DNA from: Zelonia costaricensis
Taxonomy: Eukaryota; Euglenozoa; Kinetoplastea; Trypanosomatida; Trypanosomatidae
Direction of reading: 5' to 3'
Assembly: GCA_030849075.1 (NCBI GenBank)
Contig: JASAOO010003340.1
Coordinates: 1 to 43,958 of the forward strand
Length of the DNA stretch: 43,958 bases
The position numbers were made by a program, and so were the translations under genes. The notes under the pieces were generated by a model, which worked only from the letters and a program-made list of their open reading frames with translations, was not told the DNA's origin and searched no databases. This document shows positions 17,264 through 28,271 of this stretch, in pieces (positions within the stretch are counted from its first letter, which is position 1; every line of letters begins with the position of its first letter).

Positions 17264-20200
17264 ATGCCGACCACGCCGCAGCACTGCGCGGAGGATCTTC
17301 CTCCCCTCGTCGTGCTGCGCCAGAGTCACGGCGTCGGCCCTGGCAATGGACTAGGTCGCGAGTCAAGCCTCGCCTGCGATGTAGCCAAGGCCCATGCGCA
17401 GAAGGGCGCCTGGGCAGTGTGCGAGTCCTTCGAGCCCTCGCGCCCAGCGTGTGCCGACGCGGACACCCGCGTGCGGTCTTGGCGGGCTGACGCTGCGGAG
17501 GAGGAAGAGGCGCATCGCAGCGGTGTAGCGAGGCTGGACGCAGACGGCGGCATCGCGGCGAGTGCGCCCAAGATGTCAGTGACGGCGGTACCGGAGATGG
17601 GTACGCAGGCATCAGCAGCGCAGGCTTCTGCAGGAGAGAGCGGCGCCATGGCAGTCGCCCTTGCGGCCACCACCGCGGCCCCCTCCCTCGCCTCGTCCTC
17701 GTCCGCGGCGATGTCGATGTCGCCGAGCTGCACCTTCACCACGCTCCTGGTACCGTCCACCACTAGCTGCTGCAGTGGCAGCAGCAACGCAGTGGCGGCG
17801 GCGGCGAGGAGCCACAGCAGCCGTGGCCTGTCGCTCTCGAACACTTCCACGGCGTCGGTGCTCGCACCCCTGGAGAACGGGCTCGGTGTGTCCGCCGCGC
17901 ACGATGCGGCTGGGCCCGCGGTCACCTTCTGCAGCGCTGTCGCCTCCCCCCGCATATACCCCGAGGCGCCGTGCATGGACGGGCTGGCGCCCACGACGCG
18001 CTCGTTGCCCTCGCAGCCCCTTTCCTTCACTGCGCAGGACGGGGATCAGCGGATGGCGCGGTGCGCGGTGGGCATCCGCCCTCGCCGCCCCAACGACTTC
18101 AGCGTCGCTGCCCTCATGCGTGAGCAGGCTGCACCGCCGGTGTCGATAGCAGTGGGGACGTGCAGCTCGCTGTGCACCCCCAGCGCCGCCTCCACCGCGA
18201 CGGCGACGCCCTCGAAGTCGCCCATCCTCCCAACTGTCGCGGTCGCCACCGCCACCGCCACCGCCGTGTCCCCCTCCCTGCCGCCCTCCAGTCTTCGCCT
18301 TGCGGCCGAGCTGTCTGCGGCAGCAGGGAAAGAGAGCGGCGGATGGGGTTGGGCCGGGGCTGCGGGGAAGCGTTGCCCTTCCATCACCGCCGCGCCAGCA
18401 GAGGCCGGAACGCACGCCTTCTTGGCGGTCGCTCCCGCGCCGTCCCCCGCGTCGGCCACGCACGTGCGCACCTTGAGCGGCAGCACTGCTGCCGCCACCA
18501 CCGCTATCCCTGCAACCGTGTCGTGGCTCGCGCCCGGGGTGACACGGGCGAGTCGACACGAGTCGCTGCGGCACCTCACGGTCACCGCCTGCGGCTTCAA
18601 GGAGCGAACCGCGAGCCGCGAGAGTGCTGTTGTTGGCGCTGCCACGACGGCTGGCGGAGGCAGTGGTAGCTACCACGTGGAAGCTGGCGCGGCGGCGGCA
18701 GTCCCTGCACTGTCACACTGGTCCACGCGGCGCAGCCAGACTCCGACGCCGCCGCACGCGGACTCCACTGCCGACGTGGCGGATGCGAGCTTCATGGGCG
18801 ACAGCGCGGCGTGGGATGTGTGGTGGCGCACGCTGCTTCGCTTTGCCCTAGCGCTGCTCGGGCCGCACTGGCTCGCGTGGAACGCCGTGCACGCGCTTAT
18901 CTCGGCCGCAGCAACCAGTGCCGCCGAGGAGGCGGCAGCGACGCCGGCGTTCCACGTGTACGGCATCTCGCGAGATCACCCCGAGGTGGCGCTGTTCGCG
19001 CTGGAGGGGTGCATGGCGGCGGTGATCCTCTGGGGCATGCTGCGGCTGCACCGCCTCACGCGCCAGTGTCGCACCTCGGGTCCCTCTCCACTCGTGTCGA
19101 TGTCCTCCAGCGTGGCGAGCCAGGGCGCACGCGGGGACGGCGGACTGCGGCGTCAGTGCAGTCAACGCGGCGGCGGCCCCAGCATCACACCAGCGACGGT
19201 GGCGACGTCTACCGCTGCATCGCACAGCACGTGGCGCACTCTCGTGACACCCACGCGACCGGTCTCAGAGGACGTCGACCTGGCCTCCATCACGACGGCG
19301 AGCCTGCAAGGGTCCCTGACGACGATTTTAGGGTCGCGCTTGCGGCCACTGCGCAGCGCGGGCTTGGGCTCTGCCAGCGGTGGTGGTGGTGGTGGTGGTG
19401 GTGCCGGGTCGCACGCCTACAGTGCGCTCCACCTCACCCCGCTGGGAGGGGTCTCTCTGAGCGGCACCTTCAAGGGCATGCGCGGCAGGACAGCCACGCG
19501 CGCCGACACCGCCACGCCCGCGCCCGACACCCCTGGCTCCAGTCGGCCCCTCTCCGAGTCCGCGTTCACGGCGTCGTTGGCGTTGCGGAGCTCCACGACG
19601 ATCATCAACAGCGCGTCGGGCCCGTTGTCCTCGCCGTACTCCGGCTTAGACGCCAGCGCGGGCGACGCGCACCGCGTGGTCGACCACTTCGCCGTAACCA
19701 CGTCCGGCACCCGATCGCAGCAGCAGCAGCAGCAGGCCGAGCGGCACGTGCCGCCGTCGTGGGAATCAACACACGATTGCTCCCGTTCGCTCTCCCTATC
19801 CCTGCAGGTGCTGCCACTCCTCACGCCGCCGCCGCCGTCGCCGTCGCGTCAGCGAGCGGGCGCAGCGCGCGCCTCGTGTCTGATCGACTTCCCATCACCG
19901 CTCCTGTCCGTCTGCCCCGACGCTGCCGCTTTCACGGCGCTGGGGGTCGCGGGCTTCTCCTTGCCCGTGACTGCCTCGCCGGCGGCGGGGTGTGGTGAGC
20001 GGCAGGTGGCGATGCATCTGCCGTGCCTCGGCCCCACCGCGTCGCGCGACGCAGCGTCGTACAGCGGCGGTGGTGGTCGTGCTGTCACATCGCTGCCCAC
20101 GTCGCCGGTAAAGACGCAGCGCTTCGACTCCCTCATCTCATTCCCGTCCCACGTCGACACGGAAGCGATAGCGGTGGCGGTGGGTCGCAGTAGTGCTGCG

Positions 20201-22252
20201 GCATCCTCGCGGAACGCCGCCGGGCGTGGTGGTGGTGGTGGTGGTGGTGGTGGACAGCTACCGACGCTCACCTACTTTGGGCTTGGCCTTGGCTTCCTTG
20301 TCTGCACCGGGCTGGCGACGTGGCGCCTGGCGGTGGACTACTACTTCGCATGGCACAGCTTCCAGTTCGGCAGCAACATCGCGCTGTGGCTGTGGTTGAT
20401 GCCGGCGAGCGTGCTGAGCACGGCGGCCTACGTGGTGGTGCTCATCGGAGGCCACGTGTTGCGGTGGCGGGCCCTGCGTCAGCTTCGGCGGTGCCGCGGC
20501 GTGTGTAGCGCGGAGAGCCGTGGTGCGGGCGATGGTGCAGACTGGTGGGCAGAGGACAACAGCGACACCGATACCGGGGATGAGGGGTGCACGTCTGTGA
20601 ACGCCGCCGCCGTCAGACGGCGCGCTGAGGCGACTGTGTCCGGCCTCCGCTGGATGCCGTGGTGTGCGGCGTGTGTGCCCTACCCGACGCCGGAGGTGTG
20701 GCCGCTGATGATGCAGCCGGCGTCGGCGGTCGTGATGCAGGCAACCAGCGCGGCGCTCTGGACCGCGCTGCCGGACACCGAGGCGTCCCTCCTCGCATCC
20801 GCCGCGTCGCGTAACCTGAACGAGAGCAGCGGCTTGTGCGAACACATCGTGAAGGAGGAGGACCTCGCGTACGAGCGCGGCGTGCAGCTCGGCGTGGCCT
20901 CGCTGCGCCTGCAGCGCGGCTTCTCGGACCACTACGGCAGGGAGGACGAGGGCGGGAAGATCGCCGGCAACCCGGGCAATGCACCGATGCGTGACCCAAC
21001 ATGGACAGCAGCAGCTGACGTCACAGGGCGGCAGGCCAGCGCGGAGGGCGGCACGGCGCGGCTCGGCACCTCGACGACGCGCCCTGCTGCGACCACTCCT
21101 ATCACCGCCGCGGTCCTGGGCAGCACACCGGCGACGCCGCAGCAGCTTTGTGGGCCGGCGGCGCTTCCACAGCCCCCGCTGGGCGATGGGCCGCACACGC
21201 CGACCATGCGCCTCCTCGCGCCGTCGATGTGCCGCACCTGGCCCGGCCTCCGGCCGGTCTCTCTGAGCAACGCGGCATCGAGCGTGGCGGGTGGTGTGGC
21301 TTGTGCGAGTGGCGCTCGCTTGCGTGCCGACCGTCGCAGCGGCACTGTGCCTTCATCCTCGTGCAGTGTTCGTATGGCGGCCATGCTGCTGCGTGTGCCC
21401 GCCCTGCTGGCGTGCCTCGTCTGGAGTGGGTGGCGAGAGCTGCAGTGCGCATACACGGAGCTGGACCTGCACCTGCCCCCGTGGCTGCAGCGTTCATGCG
21501 GAAATTGCAGCCGAGGCCGCTGGTGCCGCGCCGCGGCCGCCATGCTGCGTCTCCGCCGCCCCGGCACGCGCGTGCAACGCCCTGGCGAGCCGCGACACCG
21601 CGGGCGTACGCCGTCCAGCGGGTCGAGTTGCGCGTCGACGCTGTTGAGCCCGGCCCTGTCGCGGGTGATGCACTGGAGCAGCGAAGTGATGGGGCTGGAC
21701 AGCAGTGCGGCGGGGACGGCGCGGCTGGAGGTGGTGCTGGCGTGGACGTACCTGGTCATGCTCTTCCTCTTCTGTCACGTACTCGCAGCGCTCCTGTACT
21801 TCACCTGGGCGTGGCGCGGCATCGTCGACGTGGCGGCGACGGCGGCGATGTTTGCGGCGGACGTGGACGGGTCGGCCCTGGGCCTCGCGTGGCGGCAGCT
21901 GCCGTCTTCGTACGCCGTGTACGGCTGCTCCGCCGGGCAGCAGGTGGTTCGCCACGTGCTGCTGTGGGCTCTCCCGCCTTTCTGCCCAGGCCCCGCCGTC
22001 GCCCCGGCGACGGCGTCGGTGTGGACCATGGCCAACCAAGTCGCGCTCCTCTTCACGCTGCTGAACCAGCGCGTGTTGCAGGTGGCCTACCTGTACATCA
22101 GTGTTGCTCTCCCGCTGGGCTTCCTGGCGGCGGTGTACCTCTTCGTGGACGAACTGCGGCTGCACCTGCGCACCCGCCGTGTACTGCGGCTGCGCCGGCT
22201 TGGAAAGAGCCGCGCTGAGATGGCGCGCCGGGCGCGCGAGATGATGTTGTGA
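17264..22252 (+). CDS. Large multi-pass membrane protein of unknown family
   Basis: The 1662-residue product starts at the first in-frame ATG; Met104 (17573) is an alternative start. I do not recognise it. The N-terminal 500 residues are Ala/Ser/Thr/Pro-rich and probably disordered. Hydrophobic segments occur at about 523-548, 575-594, 1003-1023, 1039-1064, 1490-1516 and 1605-1630, with weaker candidates at about 1370-1387 and 1560-1575. They form three closely spaced pairs separated by loops of about 400 residues. Loops contain Gly runs encoded by (GGT)8 (from 19379 and 20228) and a Gln run near 19720. The last 35 residues are strongly basic (LRTRRVLRLRRLGKSRAEM), which suggests a cytosolic tail. 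No transporter, channel, kinase or cyclase signature is visible. The paired-helix pattern could be a channel or scaffold, but that is speculation. Third-position G/C bias is consistent over the whole length. Confidence 0.88.
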   Translation: MPTTPQHCAEDLPPLVVLRQSHGVGPGNGLGRESSLACDVAKAHAQKGAWAVCESFEPSRPACADADTRVRSWRADAAEEEEAHRSGVARLDADGGIAASAPKMSVTAVPEMGTQASAAQASAGESGAMAVALAATTAAPSLASSSSAAMSMSPSCTFTTLLVPSTTSCCSGSSNAVAAAARSHSSRGLSLSNTSTASVLAPLENGLGVSAAHDAAGPAVTFCSAVASPRIYPEAPCMDGLAPTTRSLPSQPLSFTAQDGDQRMARCAVGIRPRRPNDFSVAALMREQAAPPVSIAVGTCSSLCTPSAASTATATPSKSPILPTVAVATATATAVSPSLPPSSLRLAAELSAAAGKESGGWGWAGAAGKRCPSITAAPAEAGTHAFLAVAPAPSPASATHVRTLSGSTAAATTAIPATVSWLAPGVTRASRHESLRHLTVTACGFKERTASRESAVVGAATTAGGGSGSYHVEAGAAAAVPALSHWSTRRSQTPTPPHADSTADVADASFMGDSAAWDVWWRTLLRFALALLGPHWLAWNAVHALISAAATSAAEEAAATPAFHVYGISRDHPEVALFALEGCMAAVILWGMLRLHRLTRQCRTSGPSPLVSMSSSVASQGARGDGGLRRQCSQRGGGPSITPATVATSTAASHSTWRTLVTPTRPVSEDVDLASITTASLQGSLTTILGSRLRPLRSAGLGSASGGGGGGGGAGSHAYSALHLTPLGGVSLSGTFKGMRGRTATRADTATPAPDTPGSSRPLSESAFTASLALRSSTTIINSASGPLSSPYSGLDASAGDAHRVVDHFAVTTSGTRSQQQQQQAERHVPPSWESTHDCSRSLSLSLQVLPLLTPPPPSPSRQRAGAARASCLIDFPSPLLSVCPDAAAFTALGVAGFSLPVTASPAAGCGERQVAMHLPCLGPTASRDAASYSGGGGRAVTSLPTSPVKTQRFDSLISFPSHVDTEAIAVAVGRSSAAASSRNAAGRGGGGGGGGGQLPTLTYFGLGLGFLVCTGLATWRLAVDYYFAWHSFQFGSNIALWLWLMPASVLSTAAYVVVLIGGHVLRWRALRQLRRCRGVCSAESRGAGDGADWWAEDNSDTDTGDEGCTSVNAAAVRRRAEATVSGLRWMPWCAACVPYPTPEVWPLMMQPASAVVMQATSAALWTALPDTEASLLASAASRNLNESSGLCEHIVKEEDLAYERGVQLGVASLRLQRGFSDHYGREDEGGKIAGNPGNAPMRDPTWTAAADVTGRQASAEGGTARLGTSTTRPAATTPITAAVLGSTPATPQQLCGPAALPQPPLGDGPHTPTMRLLAPSMCRTWPGLRPVSLSNAASSVAGGVACASGARLRADRRSGTVPSSSCSVRMAAMLLRVPALLACLVWSGWRELQCAYTELDLHLPPWLQRSCGNCSRGRWCRAAAAMLRLRRPGTRVQRPGEPRHRGRTPSSGSSCASTLLSPALSRVMHWSSEVMGLDSSAAGTARLEVVLAWTYLVMLFLFCHVLAALLYFTWAWRGIVDVAATAAMFAADVDGSALGLAWRQLPSSYAVYGCSAGQQVVRHVLLWALPPFCPGPAVAPATASVWTMANQVALLFTLLNQRVLQVAYLYISVALPLGFLAAVYLFVDELRLHLRTRRVLRLRRLGKSRAEMARRAREMML
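19379..19402 (+). repeat. (GGT)8 coding repeat
   Basis: Eight perfect GGT codons encode Gly706-Gly713 of the membrane protein. This triplet tract is likely to be length-variable. Confidence 0.95.
20228..20251 (+). repeat. (GGT)8 coding repeat
   Basis: Eight perfect GGT codons followed by GGA give a nine-Gly run directly before the third membrane segment of the same protein. Confidence 0.95.
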
Positions 22253-22302
22253 GCCACGGGCCGCGTGTCCCCGGTCTGGTGGATGCGTCGATCGTTGTGT
22301 TC

Positions 22303-22325
22303 TCTCCGCTCTAGTTGAGCGGGGA
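22303..22325 (+). other. Hairpin in the 3' UTR of the membrane-protein gene
   Basis: A 9-bp stem, TCTCCGCTC against GAGCGGGGA (one G-T pair), closes a 5-nt TAGTT loop. It starts 50 nt downstream of the stop codon at 22252. It could be a 3' UTR RNA element; function unknown. Confidence 0.5.
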
Positions 22326-22536
22326 ATCCAAGGCCGGAGAGTCGGGGGGAGGCTTGCGCGTGTGCGTGAGGTGGATGCCACGCGCTGACGTGCCTTTATC
22401 GTGCCTTCTCTCTTTCTCTCCCCCCCCCTCCCATTGCGTGTGTGTGCCTTCGTATACGCCACCATCAATGACAAAACTCGTCACCCATCAACACACACAC
22501 ACCTAAGTGGAGGGAGGTGCCTGTGGCCTCTGCGAG

Positions 22537-22567
<31 letters not shown>

Positions 22568-23623
22568 TTGTGTGTGGGTGGTTGTCTGTGATTTCTGAGT
22601 GGGTGGCTCGAGGGAAGGGCGGGGGGAGAAGTGATCAACGTCGCCGCCGTGCTACCTATCCCCCCCCCCTCTGTCCCCAGTTTCCCTTTTCTGGTTCCGT
22701 GACTCCCGCGGTGTTGACCGCGCGCGCGCCTCTCTCTTGTTTTTTTTCCTGAGTGGGGCTCGCTCGTGGGCCACACCACATGGTCCATCGGGCCTGTGTC
22801 ACACTCGGTCTACTGCTTCCCTCCTCCTCCTACGCCTCTGTGTGCGTGCGTCGTCGGGTGCTCTTCCACACCGGGGGTATGCCTCCGTTCGTTTTGGTGT
22901 TTGTGGTTTTGTAAAGGCACCCAACGGAGTTCCCGTGTCGGCAGTGTAGACCCACCTCCCCCCCCCCTCCACATCCTCTTCCTCTTGTGCACGTGTGTGT
23001 GTGTGTGTGTGTCTGCTCTTTTACTATTGTATTAAGGACTTCTCCTTCATGTTCAGTCTCTTCCTCGCGTGTCTTCACTTCTCTCCCCTTTCTCGTCTGT
23101 GTGTGCCAGCGTGTGTGTGTGTGTGTGTGTACTGAGTGTGTGTGTGTATGTTCATATTTCTGGGCTTTCATGTCTCGTCATTGAGGTGATGGCATCCCTG
23201 CTCCAGCCCCCCCTGTCCCTTACTCCCTTCCCCTCCCTTCGTCCCTACTCTCTATGTACTGGTGTGCCTCTCGACTCTCCACCGCAGTTGTGTAGATGCC
23301 GTTATCGTGAGGCACCGTCCCGCGCTTCCGTCGGGTCGCTCAGCTTCTTGTTTTTTTGTCTTCTTCTGTCTTCACGCATCTGTCGTTGACGTACGGTTGG
23401 TTTGTGTGTCTCGGTGTGTGTGTGTGTGTGTGTGTGTGTCTGTGGGTGTTCGCTGTTTGCTGTTTCACCACTTTTGTTCTCGGTATTAGTAGCGGCTCTC
23501 CGCTGTGTGTTTGCCGGAGCCGCACGCGCTCTTCTCCTGCGCCCCCCTCTCCTCCTCCTCGTCCATCTCCGTCATGTGCGGTCTTTCCTTCGGCTGTTCT
23601 CGCTTTCTTGCGCCCCCCCCTCC

Positions 23624-23626
<3 letters not shown>

Positions 23627-23664
<38 letters not shown>
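23627..23664 (+). repeat. (TG)n microsatellite
   Basis: Thirty-eight nucleotides of uninterrupted TG in the 6.1-kb spacer. Confidence 0.95.
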
Positions 23665-23667
<3 letters not shown>

Positions 23668-25928
23668 GCGTGCATCTGTGTCTGTGGCTTCATCGACGCA
23701 CGCACGCACCCCACTCCTGCTCCTACCCCGACGCGACCTACCCCACCCCCGCGTCTTCGCACGCCGCCGGCACTTCTCTTTCCGTTCTTTCTCTCGCGCG
23801 TGGCGCTCCACGTCGTTCATGTGCGTAGTAGCACGACACCCCACGTGAGGCTGCAGGCCAACCGCGTGTGTGGGGGGGGGGGGAGAGACGCGCACCATGC
23901 GCTGCCTTGCACGGTGTGAGGAGGGGGGAGGGGAGAGGGGGGGGAAGCAGCAGTAACCAGGGAGGTGGGCACGAGTCCCCCGGGGCGAGTCCCAGCGGCG
24001 AAGTGCGCTGTGGGTACACATGTGTGTGTCTGTGTGTGTGTGTGTGTGCGTGTGTCCTTCAAAGTGTTTATTCTCGAATCCTTTTTCATGGTATCGGTTG
24101 GTCCACACACGTACCCAAGATCTCAACACACACACACACACACACCCTCCTCCCCATCCCCTCCCCTCCTCACCTGCTCTGAAAAGCTTGCTGGAGTTCT
24201 GTGCCACGAGATCGACGACCTCATCGCCACTTCCGCCTCGGCATGCCCACCATTGTGCGGTGTTGGACGAGGAGTCCACGCAGTTGCGGGCTCTGTGTTT
24301 GTTTGCCTTTTTTTTCTTTTTCTTTTCTTCTTCTTCTTGCCTCGCGTGCGTGTGCTTTGATGTTTGGAGAAGGGGGAGGGGCGGCAGCGTTGATGCTCAT
24401 TTTTGGGCAGCCACGCAAGACGAGATGGGATGGGTGGCGAGGAGACGCGTGCGGTGTTCGCAGACCGTGCGGCCACCAGGCGCTAACCCGCTTCATCTCT
24501 CTCCCTCCCTCTTGTACACGCACCTCCATCGAGGCTCGCTGCGTGTGACGGCGGCCCCCCACTGCCTACCCAAACACGCCCGCACGTGCTCCTGCACGAG
24601 GTCGACAACTCCTACACACACACAGACACACACAGACAGACGCAAACAAACAGAAGAAATACGGAGAAACAGAACGGTAGAGTTGAAGTGACACGGGAGG
24701 AGGCGGATCCCTCTTTGACCACGAAACTGTTGTGCCGCTGCCAACGAAAGTGTGTGGAGGTAAACCAGAGACAAGAGGGGGACGTGTGCAAGAGGGCGAC
24801 CCCTGTGAGGTGCGCATGTACACACACACACACGCCGCGGGGCTGCTGTCGATGGCTCGCCGCTTTCTTTGTTGTGCTCCCAGTCCTCCTCGTCTTCGAT
24901 GACCTGCTACACCGCCACGTTGCTACGGCCCACCTCCCTCACCTTCCCTTTTTTCTTCCATCCCCCACCTTGATCGACGCACGCACACACAAACACACAC
25001 ACACGCGCCTATGCGACATCGAACCCGATGGCCGCGTTGCACATCCACATTGAAACTCAGAAGAAGCGGAAAGTACGTTCACGTCACCGAGCAAAACGGG
25101 TTTGACGAGTAGAAGCACCACGGCAGCGAAGACACGCACTTGCTGCACACGGATAGACACAGATCAACACACCAACCAGAAGAAAAAAAAAAAAGGAACG
25201 TGTGCGCCGCCGCTTCTCGTGTGCCTAAACTCCACCGCCACACTTACACCCCTCCTCCATTCCTCCTTTCCCCCTTCCCTACCCGCAGCCCGGCCTCACT
25301 GTCTCTCACGCATCGGCCTGCGTCCGCCACCTGCCTTTGTGTCTTCTGGCGCGTTCTCATTGACGCGTACGGAAGGTGTGAACAGTCACAACACAAGAAG
25401 TGAGCTCGGAGCGTGAAGTGGACGCGCTGCGGTGGAGAGCGGCAACACAGCAGCCTCGCCTTGTGACTCTCTCGGCCTCTTCCTCTCCTCCCTTCTCTCT
25501 CACCGTATTTCCATGGCGCAGTCTTGCCGCTAGCACCTCCAGCATCGTCGACGGCACTGCAACGCGCTGCGCCACTACCGCCTTCTCTTCTTCTTCCTCC
25601 TCCCTCGCTACAACCTCGTCTGTGCCCAGGGGCGACGCCCGTGTTGCCGCGACTTGCTGTTGTTGCTGCTGTTGTTGCCCACCCGCAGCGAGGGACAGCG
25701 GCGCCGGAACAACAAAGGGAGGTGACAGCATCGCGGGAGCAAGCGAGGGGTGCGTGCGCTTGCGCCTACATAATTCCGGACCCTTCCTCCTCCCTACCTC
25801 CCTCCCATCAACGACCACACTGCACCCATTCACCCTGCGCTTCGCCCCCTAAACGTGCGCACGCGATTGCCGTGGGCTGCCGCAAAGGACTGGTAGGCTC
25901 GGCTAATACACACTCCCACTCACACGCA

Positions 25929-25930
25929 CG

Positions 25931-25970
<40 letters not shown>
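25929..25970 (+). repeat. (CA)n microsatellite
   Basis: About 42 nt of CA with one or two CG interruptions at its left edge. Confidence 0.93.
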
Positions 25971-25971
<1 letters not shown>

Positions 25972-26203
25972 CCGTGCGCAGATCTCAGTTTCTTTTCGAA
26001 AAAGGCGGAGTGGCTCACGAGACACGGGCAATCGGCGTTGGTGGTGGCGAGCCGCAAGCGAGACGCCCACGTGGCTGCCGTCCTCATTCTCGGGTTGTGC
26101 TCTATCTGGTCTGTTCGTGTGTGAGTGTGTGAGTGTGTGAGTGTTTTTCGCCTTCTCCCTCCTCAAACGCCGTTCCGCATCATCTGACCGCTGCGCCGAT
26201 CGC

Positions 26204-26560
26204 AACTGTTGTTGTTGTTGTTGGTGTTGTTGTTGTTGTTGTTCTGTTCCTTTCCCCCCCCCCCGCCCGCCCCTTTCTCTCTTTGTGTGTGTGACGTGTG
26301 CCTCCTCTTCGCAGCTTGCCAGGGGTGCGCAGTGCCGTCGCCGAATTCTCTTGTTTGTTTGACGTTGTCGCTCGCCGTGGTTGCCACTGCTCCGCGTAGC
26401 CGCTACTGCTGCTGCTGCTGCTGCTGTCGCTTTGGGTGTTTTTTGTTGTTGTTGTCGTCGTCACGGTTGTTCTTCTCCACCCGCTGTCGGTGGTTTTCTC
26501 GTTGATTGCGCGTGTGAGCTGCTGCTGTTGTTGTTGCGGTGGTGGTGGTGGTGTATTGGG
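26204..26560 (+). repeat. Cluster of TTG/CTG/GTG triplet repeats
   Basis: Short runs of (TTG)n at about 26207-26243, (CTG)7 at about 26406-26427, GTT/GTC at 26440-26465, CTG/TTG at 26519-26538 and (GTG)n at 26539-26553 lie within 350 nt. They create spurious Cys, Leu, Gln and Thr runs in the various frames. Confidence 0.85.
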
Positions 26561-26776
26561 TGTTTGCTGTGGTGGTTGTTCCCCGCGCTGGGTACTTTTT
26601 TTTCTTTTCTTGGTTGTTTTCTTTCGTTCTTTGGGGGGGTATTGAAGAGTGGTTGCGTGTCGCACGTGCGTCCCTCCGCTCGAGGAAGTCACGTTGACGC
26701 GGCGTGCTGCCTTCGTCTCCCACCTTCTTCCTTTTTCTTTTGTTTTCTTTATTTTCCTCTTGCCCGTGTGTGTGCG

Positions 26777-26807
<31 letters not shown>

Positions 26808-28217
26808 GTTGCGGTGAGAAGTTGCTACGCTGTTTGTCCCTTTGCGTGTGCGACGCGTCCTCTCCTTGTGAAACCTGCGCACACGCGTCCCCCTCCTGTT
26901 TCCCTTGCCCCTCACTCTCTACTTCTTTTCTTTTTTGTTTTTTCCCCAGTTTGTCCTGTCTTGTAGTTGATCCCTGGTCTTTGTTTGCTGCTGGTTTTCA
27001 AAGCTCCTTCTCCTCGAGTGGTGCAGCCAGCTGACGGCGGCGCTCGAACTGCTACAGTGGACTCCTTGTGTGACTCCTGACACCGCTGCTGCAGCCCAGC
27101 GAATCCACCTTTATATCTCTATCTCTGTGTTCATCTTCGTCTGCGTCTGTGTTGCTTGTGTTGGCGCTCGTGTGCGAGCGAGTCATTGTGTGAGTGTGTG
27201 AACGTGTACGTGTGTGTGTGTGTGTCTGTGTGTGTCGATTATTTCCAATTTGTCTTGTAGAGTTCTTGCGTTTCGCTTTTTTGTGGTTGTTGTTGTTGTT
27301 TCCAAGAAAAGCGGCTCACCGGTGCACATCGCGGTCCTCTGGGAAGTAGCAAGAGAAGGAAGGGCCGAAGAAGAAGAAAAACGGGGGGTTGAGAACGTCT
27401 CCTCGTCTCTCTCTCTCCCCCCTCTTCTCGCTCGAGTTCGTTTGGGTTTGCCCTCAGCTGTTGCTGGTCTTGCGCCCCACCCCACACACCCCTGCGCCGT
27501 TTCTATCCTCCCTCCCCCTTCCCCCTCGATCCCCCACCCCCTGTTCTGCCCCGAACGATCAACAGCGTTGTAGCTCGACTCGACGCGCCTCACTCTTGTC
27601 ATTCTGATTCCTGTTTTTCTTTTCTTTTCCCGTGTCCCTCTGTCTCTCCGTGGCACATCAACACGCCTCGCCCCACCTCAATCCTTGCCGCCGCCGCCAC
27701 CCCCCCCCTATCCGTCCGTCCGTCCGAGTTCACAACCTTCCCCCCCCCCCCCACGCCCACGTCCCCCGCCCTCTTCCTTCCCCCCCCGTGTTCCCTCTCT
27801 CTACGTGGTCACGGAAACAGCGCGGACGCGCACGCGCACAGGGCGGAACACCTCATAGAACCCAACGCATAACCACACACATACAGATAGACAGCCAGAC
27901 TATCTCGTCCTTTTTATCTTCCTTGTGTGCGTTTGTGTGTGTGTGTGTGTGTCCCCCGGTGACACCCCGCTGCCACACCGCCTCTCTTGTGTTTCTCCTT
28001 CACGCACACGACGCTTTCGAACTCTCGTGTGTGTGTGTGTGTGTGTGCGTGCGTACCTCGGCACCTTAGCGGCTCGAGGTGTTTCTCTACACTTCTCCTC
28101 TTGTGCGTGTGTGTTTGGTTGGTTTGTGTGCGTGTGCCCAGGACGCCGTCACCCCCCCCCGGCTCGGCTCGGCTAGCACACACACCCACACACACACACA
28201 CCTCTTCAGTCCTCCTA

Positions 28218-28271
28218 GCTCCTCCCTCCCCTCATCATCTCCCGCTCTTATTTTTCTCGTTGCACCTTCAG
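28218..28271 (+). promoter_or_regulatory. Candidate polypyrimidine tract and trans-splice acceptor (nucleotidyltransferase gene)
   Basis: A C/T-rich tract (28218-28258) is followed by CACCTTCAG with the AG at 28270-28271. This gives a 98-nt 5' UTR that includes the CA repeat at 28297-28316. Confidence 0.5.

Noticed and set aside
26180..26692. Minus-strand 170-codon ORF with Thr, Gln and Ser runs
   Set aside because: Translation of the triplet-repeat cluster; no conserved block.
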